Shown here one piece after another: positions 1 to 9,241 of a DNA stretch of 64,000 nucleotides (the stretch's first letter is position 1; each line of letters opens with the position of its first letter). The translations under genes were made by a program, and so were the position numbers. Where the stretch lies: positions 39,909,985-39,973,984 of the forward strand of contig CM067067.1 of the NCBI GenBank assembly GCA_033980235.1, written 5' to 3'. The DNA is from Diadema setosum. Lineage: Eukaryota > Echinodermata > Echinoidea > Diadematoida > Diadematidae. A model generated the notes under the pieces. It was not told where the DNA came from. It made no database searches and worked only from the letters and a program-made list of their open reading frames with translations.

Positions 1-125
1 TATTGAAGTCAATTCATTACGCTACTGTAGGTTCAGAATTTGGGTATGTCACGCCTGATTTTATAGTAAAATACATTCGTATATCTAAGGGAGAGCACAT
101 TATGTCTATCGTGTTTTGCTTTCAG

Positions 126-254
126 GCGACAGTGATTATCATGCACCTGAGTTTCGCCATCAATCCAATCTGCTACGCGACTGGGAATCCCCTCATCAGA
201 GCTGGAGTCATCAACTTCTTATGCCAACGAAAAGGAGCGAAGCAGCGGCCTTAG
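126..254 (+). CDS. Terminal exon of a rhodopsin-type GPCR (partial gene, enters from left)
   Basis: An acceptor-like pyrimidine run ending in TTTCAG at 120-125 is followed by an open frame of 42 codons and a TAG. The peptide reads as transmembrane helix 7 with the class A signature INPICYA, then a short hydrophilic tail ending QRKGAKQRP. NPxxY at the cytoplasmic end of TM7 is the classic rhodopsin-family switch motif, so this is the C-terminal exon of a seven-transmembrane receptor whose other exons lie left of the window. The same frame is open back to position 3, so the exon might start earlier; the CAG at 125 is my preferred boundary because TM7 would start right after it. A poly(A) signal follows 110 bp downstream. 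The ligand and subfamily cannot be told from this piece. Confidence 0.6.
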   Translation, partial: ATVIIMHLSFAINPICYATGNPLIRAGVINFLCQRKGAKQRP

Positions 255-364
255 ACCACCATGGTTTGAATTCAGCAAACCGATTTTTGTTTTTTTGTTT
301 TGTTTTGTGTGTGCGTGATTTTGTTGTTGTTGCTTTAAACCTAATGTGTTGCAAGCAGAAGTTT

Positions 365-370
365 AATAAA
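365..370 (+). terminator. Polyadenylation signal of the left-hand GPCR gene
   Basis: Canonical AATAAA 110 bp after the GPCR stop codon on the same strand, followed by a T-rich stretch. It fits the end of the 3' UTR of the partial receptor gene. Confidence 0.5.
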
Positions 371-1450
371 TTGTACTCTTTAGCATAAAACAATACTAGC
401 TTCTATGCACCCCCCCCCACACACACACCCACGCGCTGTAGATACACACACGTTTTCATTCAGTGTTCATATGAAACTTCTTCGATGATAGTAATTGAAC
501 ATTGCCTTTTATTCAATGATAGTTTTTCGTGTTGGGTAATCCTACCTTGCACTACAATACAAAGTATGGGCAAAATACTGAAATTCCTAAAATAGGAAGT
601 TACTAATCCATTGTAATAATGCTTGATTGATGATGACTGGTTTACTTGTGTAACAATGGAAATTCGTGACACATTAATATTATTTTCTTTGTGTTACTTT
701 ATTAGTTACTTTGTGTATTTTGCCTTAATTGCTTCTATGTTTCATGGCCCTCAAGATTAGCAGTATAAACCTTTGATGGAGCAGCTACTAACCCTGAGTA
801 AAGAATACTAAATGCATAAACAAATAGAAAAATATATTGATTATAGCAAATAAGTGTACATATTATGTTCATAAAGTAAAATACGTAAGAACACACACAC
901 AGATATTAAACAAACTGAAACTTTAAATGAAACATAATTATCAACATGCAATAAAGCATTCATTCTCATTCTCATTGAGCCGACTCTAAGAATAAATCAA
1001 TGACTATTGTATTGAGTGATTTTTTTTTTTTTATCATCCATTGTAATTTGTTGCTCGACTTTTTTCTGTGCGTGGGTTGTTGTGTATAAAACTATAAGAC
1101 ATTGGCTATTCATTGGCTGTCTGTATAAGAAAATAGTACGAGGAGATTGAAGTTAGTCTCTCTGTATTCTACCAGACAATCTAGGAGAAATTGATTTAAA
1201 GTCTGATCTTTGTGAGATTTCGTCGTGTAGTTGAAAGAGGTGAAATAAATTGAGAGATTAAATCGATCAGTCCAAGTCGCTGATAAAATATCTCCCTTTC
1301 CCCTTTTTCTGAACCCCCCCCCCCTCACAAAAACTGGTACTATATAACAATTCACTTGGCTTTTATTTAAAAAACAACAACAAACAAACCAGGAAATAGG
1401 AAAGACAGAAATTCTAAAACTACAACGATTTCTTCAACAAACATAACTCA
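371..1450. other. Intergenic, low-complexity DNA
   Basis: A C-rich then (CA)-rich run at 409-450, short A/T runs and a poly(T) at 1019-1032. I see no coding signal on either strand. Confidence 0.5.
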
Positions 1451-1690
1451 GCTTTTTCGGCGCAGGGAAATCAATACCCAAGATTGACCTTTAAACTATT
1501 CATTCGGAGCTTTTAACTCATTTTGTGACCTTTTGAGTGGAAAAATCATCACCGCCACTCACTCGTCCTTTCTCATATACTGAATTCTCTTTCCTCGTAA
1601 AATGGATGCAATTAACTGGAAATGTTTGTCTACTGAAATGAAAACTTTGCTATGATATATGCATAGGTCCTAAAAGCTCGATCGATAGCT
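1450..1690 (+). repeat. Unclassified repeat, copy 1 of 3
   Basis: Begins with GGCGCAGGGAAATCAATA and continues through an AGCTTTTAACT-like block and a CTGAAATGAAAACTTTG block. The same ordered blocks recur at 4495-4765 and 6515-6750, all in the same orientation. No terminal repeats or coding capacity are evident. It may be a dispersed element or the remnant of segmental duplication. Confidence 0.5.
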
Positions 1691-2599
1691 CTGTAACAAC
1701 CGCAGTTCGAAAGGACGATGTGGAGTAGAGGTAACTACATCGGCGTATGTAATGAACAAATACTGCATCCAAGCCCAGGAAATCACCAGTCGATATCGGC
1801 GTGAGGATAACAATACACCGCTCGCTATTCTACCACATTCTCATTGTGGGTGCTGAACTATACCTGTATCTGGACTTTACTCCGGGGTAACGATTCTTAG
1901 CGGTGAGAATGAGGAAAGCTGGAGAAATTGATTTTCTCCATCTACTGAAATCTAAATTGCGACGTCAAATCATGAACTTATCCCTTTAACATGTGTAACT
2001 TGGAATGTTGAAATGCAGATAGCTAACAACAACGATAAAAGTTTATTTGAAAGACATTTCATTTTTATCCTTAAAGTAGTTATTTATTATCATTCCTACA
2101 ATCGTATTTGTTTAATAAAGGCTTACACTCCTCCATTAGCTGTTCAAAATAAAAGAAGTAAAAATGTTTGTGTATATTGTCTTACGAATGATACATATTT
2201 AGTGCACATTTTGTATCATTCTAATGGACTTTCTCCTATACCACTTTCCTACTATACATAGGACAACATAAAAATCATTTAGAGCAACTTCACTCCACAC
2301 ATGAATTATTATATCATATTGATGCAGTCTTCGGAATTGTCATGGTTATTATCATCATTGTTTTGTGTTTTGCCTATAATGTTATTTTGATTCAATCATT
2401 ATCTTAAACAGTACGTGTAAAAAGATTCGGAAGAATGAAAAAAAAAGTTTCATTTTAAGTGCTTATGTGCTTATATCAACAAATCGGTAAGAAATAAAGT
2501 GTTAGGGACAGAGCACGTTAAAGTAGAACGGTAGGTGAATGTCATTTTTCGTGGTCATAATGATGTACGAGTATCACTCCCTCTCCTAGATCCCATACG

Positions 2600-2790
2600 A
2601 GATAATAATCTATCCGTCTATATCTCTATCTATATATCTATCTATCTATCCAGCTATCTATCTATCTATCTGTCTGTCTATCTATCTATCTATCTATCTA
2701 TCTACCTATCTATCTATCTATCTAATATATTTATATACATGTATCTATTTATCTACCTATCTCTATCTCTCAATCTATATCTATCTGTCA
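2600..2790. repeat. (CTAT)n microsatellite
   Basis: A long run of CTAT tetranucleotides with interruptions such as CTGT and CTAC. It gives an apparent serine/isoleucine/tyrosine open frame that is not a gene. Confidence 0.95.
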
Positions 2791-3405
2791 ATTTATCAAT
2801 TAATCTATCTTGTATAGCACAGTACGCATGTAATGATATGTATGTATGTATACATAGTATGATATAAAACTCCCTGATAATAAACGATGCAACTATCATT
2901 GTGTATTATGTGTGTCTTCGTGTTTGCTTCTTTGTTTTATATGTCATGTTTGTGTGAACGTGTTTATCATGGATCCTCATTGCGATGTAGCAAACAAACC
3001 ATGTTCGCATGACCATGAAAATGAAGCAAATTTGAAAATAAAAGGACATGCCAAGTCATGATGCCATCACAAAAACTACATAAAAATTATGTTCATGTGT
3101 TCCCCTGCATATTTTGTTATTCACTTATAATTTTATCTATTCATTAATTTATTGAAAATTTCGTAATACAATATAAATTTTTCTGTTAAATTACTGTACA
3201 CATTAATTTTCTTTTTTTTTTGAATCATACACATTGTAATCCTTATTTTGATGTTTTCTGTGATATTACTACAAAGTTGATTTACGTATGAAATTATGTT
3301 GACGAAAACAAACAAACAGATTGCCTCGAGGCTGGATGGAGATGTATTCTCATTGGATAAGCGTACGAACTATGAGAACAAACTGTTAAGAGTTCGACGG
3401 ATACC

Positions 3406-3651
3406 ATGGCTCTCCAGGCACACATCAAGATTGATGCCTCTGCATCTGCCTTTTATTCCATCATCTCTCTCAGGGACGTACCGCTGGCCCTTGCCGCTCT
3501 ATTTCTAAACATAATGTTAATACGGCGCAGCATCAGCCAGCGTAGCGTTACTGGGAGACATGTCATGACATCAAACTTGGCCACCACCTCTGAAGACAAC
3601 AATGGATTGGACATAATGTACCCAGAGAAAGTGATTGTGATATCACAATAG
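3406..3651 (+). other. Unassigned, locally GC-richer open stretch
   Basis: An 81-codon open frame lies in an island visibly less AT-rich than its surroundings. It includes a hydrophobic segment (VPLALAALFLNIML) followed by a basic stretch RRSISQRS and an acidic tail. This could be a C-terminal exon with a membrane helix and cytoplasmic tail, or a decayed coding fragment. I recognise no family, see no convincing splice acceptor and find no poly(A) signal at a typical distance. Confidence 0.2.
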
Positions 3652-3689
3652 AATATTATACGTCTTGCGAACTGATGGTAAATGGCAGG

Positions 3690-3790
3690 CATACTTGTAA
3701 GCGCATGACATCATCATTTATTTTTGGATTCAGCAGCAGCTGGGACTGAGCAAGCGGGCTTCTAGGAGTCCTTTCTAGTAGGCCTAATGA
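3690..3790. repeat. Duplicated segment, copy 1 (with 6800-6880)
   Basis: A block with GCATGACATCATCA, a GGATTCAGCA-like core and a GACTGAGC(A/G)AG motif reappears at 6800-6880 in the same orientation. With the 1450/4495/6515 repeat it suggests that a unit of about 2-3 kb was duplicated here. Confidence 0.45.
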
Positions 3791-4064
3791 TCGACGTTCA
3801 AAACTTTTATAGTTTGAAATACATGTACTTTGGTTGATCTGATACATACAAATATCTTTTGCGTCTGAGATTTTATGTTTTGTCATTCTACAATTGAAAA
3901 TATTTAACAATGGCTTCATGTTCAGGGAAACCTACAATTGTATAGGTTTCATTCATCATTTTCATCATTCATTTATCAATAAATTGAACGACAGTGAAAT
4001 AATAGTACACTTTTTAAGATTATATCACCTCAAGACAGATGTTTGCCTGGCTGTGTATAATGAT

Positions 4065-4077
4065 AATAATAAATAGG

Positions 4078-4161
<84 letters not shown>

Positions 4162-4232
4162 GTAATAATTATTATTATTATTATTATTATTACTATTATT
4201 ATTATTATCATTATTATTATTATAATGATAAG
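4065..4232. repeat. (AAT)n / (ATT)n palindromic microsatellite
   Basis: AAT repeats switch to ATT repeats near 4165, giving a long self-complementary trinucleotide tract with AAC/GAT interruptions. The isoleucine-rich open frames on both strands are artefacts of this. Confidence 0.95.
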
Positions 4233-4494
4233 AGAGTCATTACCTCACCTATCTATCTGTTTTAATAAACCTGCCCGACAGTTTAGGAGCTGAGGTTAAA
4301 TCTGCTTCGTTTAAATTTTCCTTTTGCAATATGAAAAGAGTAGCATATAGCATTGATCACTCCAAATGACTAATGCACTTGTTCAACTTTCAATATATTA
4401 CTTGACTTAAGGTAAAATAAGAACTCACCAAGAAGTGATACTAAAAAAAAAAAAACAACTTAAGACATCCAATGGCCTCTTCAATCATAACGAC

Positions 4495-4765
4495 TGAACG
4501 TTTTCAGCGCAGGGAAATCAATAGTCAAGCTTGATCTCTCAATTTTCATCTCAGGAGCTTTAAACTGCAGTATTGCGTGAGATTGTTGAAAAAAACAACA
4601 ACCAATCATTATAATATACCCTCATCTCCGTCAATCTTGTTATTTTACCACACTCTCCTTCTTCACAGAATGGATTCAGTTTACCAGCAACGATTATTCA
4701 TTGAAACGAAAACTTCGATATGAACATAAATTGTGCATCCAAACATATTGATTATGAAATTTTAT
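4495..4765 (+). repeat. Unclassified repeat, copy 2 of 3
   Basis: Shares CAGCGCAGGGAAATCAATAG, GGAGCTTTAAACT and the GAAACGAAAACTTCGATATG block, in order, with the copies at 1450 and 6515. Confidence 0.5.
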
Positions 4766-4849
4766 ATACGTATGAACGTCTCGTGTGACTATACGGAATG
4801 GTATAAGTGACAAATATACTTATAATTAATATAACAGTTCATTATTCTG

Positions 4850-5145
4850 ATTGCTCGTTATTCCGAAGGCTCATAAATCTGAGTTGCTTTAAGCACCTTC
4901 CATTCATTTTCGGATCAACGAACCTTCGGAATAACGAACCTTGTTTCGTTTTCGGATTAACGAGCCTTTGGAATAACGAACCTTATTTCATATTGGAATT
5001 AGCAAACCTTAGGAATAACGACATAAATGTCCCGATCAACAAACTCTCTTGTTTTCAATTTCGTACAAATGAACTTTTAGGTTTATAAGGAATTTGTGTG
5101 TTTAATTCAGAATGACGAACTTCGGAATAACGAACCTGTGTCTTT
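4850..5145 (+). repeat. Tandem GGAATAACGAACCTT repeat
   Basis: At least five degenerate units built around TTCGGAATAACGAACCTT and TTTTCGGATTAACGAGCC. A shorter relative lies at 41255-41620 in VPS16 intron 17. No coding signal. Confidence 0.7.
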
Positions 5146-5519
5146 CCCCAAATTTCGACAATTTTGTAGTTGTTGTTGCTGTTTTACGTTATTTTGGGTC
5201 ATTTCACTCTCTATAGCCATTCATTGTGCATCACTGTGTGTAGGGCAACTTTTGTTAAAATGATTATGGACCAAAATATTCATATCCATGCACGCTTCTA
5301 AATTACGAGATGGTTATATCCATGTGCTACTCTACTATTGCCTTTGTATACAGTGGCTGTCGTTTATACACATCAACATACACATCAAGTATTGTAAAGA
5401 TGACATTAGCTGGAGAGAACGGCTTTTGTCTGGCTGTGCATGCAAGAAATGAAGAAATGGAAATGATTCCCTTTACATGTATTTCACGAACTCGTTTTCA
5501 AAATCCTGTTGGAAAATAT

Positions 5520-5550
5520 GCAGATTCAGATTCAGATTCAGATTCATTTA
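5520..5550 (+). repeat. (ATTCAG)n run abutting a MITE
   Basis: CAGATTCAGATTCAGATTCA followed by TTTATTGTCC. The same hexamer run precedes TTTATTGTC at 29290-29320, so it is probably the terminal tract of a dispersed retroelement. Confidence 0.6.
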
Positions 5551-5559
5551 TTGTCCATT

Positions 5560-6238
5560 TGTGACCATGCATCACAAAACAAACAAAAAGTCGCTATGCA
5601 GGGATTTTTTAGTTAAGGGCAAATTCTGAAAGAGCAGACTCTAAGCTTTAAAATGATGTATAACTCAATTCAATTGGACTCCCCTAACCTATCTAAATAA
5701 TGGAAAGAAAGCACACACTCTGGAAAAATGTGAACTGAGAAAAGAAGCTCTGAAGTGCAGGGTTTATTCAAGCGCTTAATCTTTTCCAAGCCGTGCTAGC
5801 TGTGCTATGAAAGGGACAAAACACAGGATGTAAACCACCAGAGCAACAACAATGAAGGGATTATTAAATTGAGCTGAAATTGAGCATGTTCTATCAACAC
5901 ATTCTGTCCACGATTAATGCCAAATTTCAAAGCAGTAGTGTTACCCTTTCAAAAGTTATTAAACTTGAAAGTGAAGAGTGTGCAAAGGATTTCAAGAAAT
6001 GAAAAGGGGCCTTTAAGACATACCTGATCATTCTACTCTCCCTCAAAAAAGGGTTGTAGAAAAACTGCTGAAAACACACTTTCCCATTCCTCTTATGATC
6101 CAAAACTAAAGAATAATGTAGGAGAAGGATAGCTCTTTCAGAAAATATGAAAAACTCAAGATTGGCTCGGTTGACCCATTTCACCTTTTATGAGTCCTCA
6201 CGTGTGATTTTTTGTTTGTTTTGTGGTGCACGGTCACA
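5560..6238. mobile_element. TGTGACC inverted-repeat element, copy 1
   Basis: A non-coding element of about 680 bp. It begins TGTGACCATGCATCACAAAA and ends with the near-inverse containing TTTTGTGGTGCACGGTCACA. Internal sequence is shared with 34785-35464 (full length) and 44975-45227 (right part), including the ACTCCCCTAACCTA and GCACACACTCTGGA blocks. Inverted ends, small size and lack of coding sequence make it a non-autonomous DNA transposon. Confidence 0.85.
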
Positions 6239-6439
6239 TTTAGGAAATTCTTCTTGTTGGCACATGGGCGTACACATATATGGGTGGGTTTAACTTAAAC
6301 TCCATCATCATTTCGTCTTGCTATTGAAAGGGATGACAGAAATCAAATATATTCAATCAGTCAGACTTCACCGCTAATGTAGGCTACTACTTCTAGCTAG
6401 ATTTGTATTTCATTCTAATTACTTTGCCTCTAATGAAGC

Positions 6440-6475
6440 AAAAAAAAAAAGAAAGAAAGAAAGAAAGAAAAGAAT
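6440..6475. repeat. Poly(A)/(GAAA)n tract
   Basis: A run of A followed by GAAA repeats; simple sequence. Confidence 0.8.
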
Positions 6476-6514
6476 GGAAAGTTGGAAACCTATACAATCT
6501 CTTCTTAAAAGTAA

Positions 6515-6750
6515 ATCTTTTCAGCGCCGAGAAATGAGTGGTCAAGCTTGATCTTTTTACTTTTCATTAGCTTTTCACTTCCCTAGATGTGTGATATTAT
6601 AGTAACAAAACAAATCATCCACACTCCATCATTCTATGCAACTACACCCCCCCCCCCACCAAAGAATGAATGCAATTTCTAGAAACGTTTGCTCGCTGAA
6701 ATGAAAACTTTGGAATGGACATATGCATTCAGAGGTATTGATTATGTTTA
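6515..6750 (+). repeat. Unclassified repeat, copy 3 of 3
   Basis: Shares the CAGCGC(C)GAGAAATGAGTGG-like start, GGTCAAGCTTGATCT and GAAATGAAAACTTTGGAATG with the copies at 1450 and 4495. A C-run at 6646-6658 interrupts it. Confidence 0.5.
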
Positions 6751-6879
6751 AACACGATTACAGATCTCGCATGTGAAATTGTGAATGACAAGCGTGTAGT
6801 TGTAAGTGCATGACATCATCAGTCAGTTGTGGAATCAGCACCAGCCGAGACTGAGCGAGTAGGCTTCTCCCTATAGTTT

Positions 6880-8160
6880 TCCCTGATTGTAATGATTTGC
6901 GTGTTTAATGAGAACTTGTAATATGACACCCTTTGGCTCATTGGACTCAAGTCCTTGTCTTTCTCATATTTTCGCAATCCTACAATACAAGACAAAAGAC
7001 CCCAAGCATTTTAAATCTTATAGTGTTCATTAGTCACTCAATCGATGGTAGCAATACGGTAATGATTTCATTACTTTTGACATTGCAACAGAAAAAAAAA
7101 AATCTTGCGGTGCAATCAAATTATATTTGTACAGTACAAATGCATCCCCGTTTAATAAAGCATGCGGCTTTATGTCATAATCTTAACACCACTTCAGATT
7201 TCTTTGCTCTTTTTGATGCGAAGATTCGGGGTTACACACTTGAAACCATAACATTGCAAGAGTCTATAATCTGATGGTCTATACTTGATTTCTGGTTCAC
7301 TTTCAATAACTTGAAATTGATATCCCCTAGCAACGCTGAATATTTTGTTCATTCATGACGAGGTTATGAGCAAAATTAAGATGATACACTAACATGACTA
7401 GAGTTTAATAAGGAGGGTAAGAAAAAAAAGACAAATTGAGATAAATACGTACACAGTATAGTACATGTAAATTCATTAAAAAAAAAAAAAAACTCACCAA
7501 GACAGTGTGAAAATATTGCTATACTGAGGTTTTCTCGACTGATTTCATTGTTTTGTCATTCAGTTTCGTATTAGGAGCATTCAAAATCTTTTTTCGTCGA
7601 TTAAGGTGAGTAATTTGGCAAAACAGCCTTTGGATAAATCGTACATACATCTTCAGCAATGGTTATTCAACTTCGTCTCCACAAATACGCTGCACCGCTT
7701 CAAACATACGAATTTAAATGCACATAAAAATAATGTAATGACAGTTTTGCGAAACTGGCAAGGAAAATACGTATATATTATGAAAGTGAAAACCGAATAT
7801 GAAACAAGAGATGATTTATTAAAGGCTCAACTTGTTTCAGTTAAATAATAATAATTGTTTCATTTTTCGTTAATTCATTTTCTCTGTGATTGAAAGAATT
7901 TAGTCAGCTGAACTAGAATAGAACTCTTCTGCTCCTTACTCCAACACATTGCAGCACAAGAAGGGATGTGTGTCCCATTCCATAAAATTTTACAAAGAGA
8001 AAAATACAATCGCTTTGACAGATCAAATATAATTTAATCGAATTGAATTGATGAGAGTGTTTTGCTTATTGTCACAACAAAATACAGTATACATTTTACC
8101 GGCAATAAAAAAAGAAAAAAAAAAAGAAAAAAGAGAATAAAAATCTGCCAAATATACGCA
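6880..8160. other. Intergenic DNA without recognised features
   Basis: AT-rich, with A-runs at 7090 and 7480 and a purine tract at 8106-8142. Short open frames here have no recognisable motifs. I see nothing that supports a gene. Confidence 0.5.
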
Positions 8161-8162
8161 TG

Positions 8163-8564
8163 TTAAAGGTATGATATGGCTTTGGTTGAGGTGAGAATTC
8201 AGTCTTTAACTTTTTGAATGACACTTATAGAAACCATGCACATGGAATGTTAAAGAGGATACGATTCTAAGAGGACTTCAAAGTTTTTATGATGAAAATC
8301 AGTTTTAAAATGGCTGAGATATCCAAAAAGAAAGTAAAACAAAGCGATCCTACTAATTGTTGGTTCCACCTTTTATTAGGATTGCTTTGTTTTGGATATC
8401 TCAGCCATTTCAAAGCCAATTTTCATCATATAAACTTTGAATTCCTCATACAAATTATGCTCTTTCATAATTTCATAAGTGGTTTCGCATTATCTCAAAA
8501 AATCATCATCAGAAAACAGTGGAAACCTCAGCCCCATCTCAACCGAAACTGTACCATTCCTTAA
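8163..8564. mobile_element. Palindromic element, GATATCTCAGCCATTT family, copy 1
   Basis: A foldback element of about 400 bp. It starts TTAAAGGTATGATATGG and ends with the inverse containing ACTGTACCATTCCTTAA. Near the centre, ATGGCTGAGATATCC on one side is mirrored by GGATATCTCAGCCAT on the other. A second copy with the same architecture lies at 60749-61131. Confidence 0.8.
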
Positions 8565-9059
8565 AGTTAGATAGAAGACACAGATTGGAAGAGTAGATGC
8601 AATGGTGCATCGAACGATAACTCAAAAGTTATGTTCAAATATGCAACTGAATCATTTTGGAAGCGTGCAACCTCGTTTTCGGCTTGCAATTGTTTTAAAT
8701 ATTCATTGCTATGGTTCACTGACAACGCAACGCTAGTCATGCTAGTTGCAGATATTCTGACTTTCGTACAGCGGGTATAGAGGCCGTATATGACATGGTA
8801 TGTATTCATATATACGGAAACTTTGTGTTTCTTGTATTGTAGTCTAAATTGCAACTACATTGTGTATTGTTCTGGAGATAGAGATAGTTGCTGGAAATGT
8901 GTTTTGAAAGAAGGAGAGATTATTTTCGTTTGACGTACGTTTAGGAGAACATCACATGATGTTGGAAATCCGTAGATTATCACACGGCATTGTATTAAGA
9001 TATGGTCACTACCTGGACATGCGTCATTTCTTGTTCCGTCTTATTAAAATATACATTGA

Positions 9060-9191
9060 TTCGAAGCGCCGAATGGGATAAAAATGGACAAAGAGTATTT
9101 TGGACAGGTGTGATGCCGTATTGTGTGGCTGTGTATGTGGTGTCCAAAAGTGGGCGGAGCTAGCAGTGGCTAGAGAACCTTCTCAGCAAAG
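9060..9191 (+). promoter_or_regulatory. VPS16: VPS16 proximal promoter / 5' UTR
   Basis: The 130 bp before the VPS16 ATG hold a TATAAA-less but A-rich GGGATAAAAATGG at 9075 and a GGGCGGAGC box at 9150. The start context GCAAAGATGGCGC combines a good Kozak sequence (A at -3, G at +4) with an AAGATGGCG core. That core matches the YY1 site often found at animal housekeeping-gene starts. The exact transcription start cannot be read from sequence. Confidence 0.4.
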
Positions 9192-9241
9192 ATGGCGCAC
9201 GTCACGGGAGACTGGAATCCCCTGGGCGATGTTTTCTATCG
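9192..9241 (+). CDS. VPS16: VPS16 exon 1 (residues 1-17)
   Basis: Encodes [17 protein letters not shown], with the last arginine codon split. This matches the conserved WNPLGD..FYRK opening of animal VPS16. Donor CG|GTAAGT. Confidence 0.93.

Noticed and set aside
2535..2867. 110-residue open frame rich in Ile, Tyr and Ser
   Set aside because: It is a translation of the CTAT microsatellite.
4020..4293. Isoleucine-rich proteins on both strands
   Set aside because: They are translations of AAT/ATT repeats.
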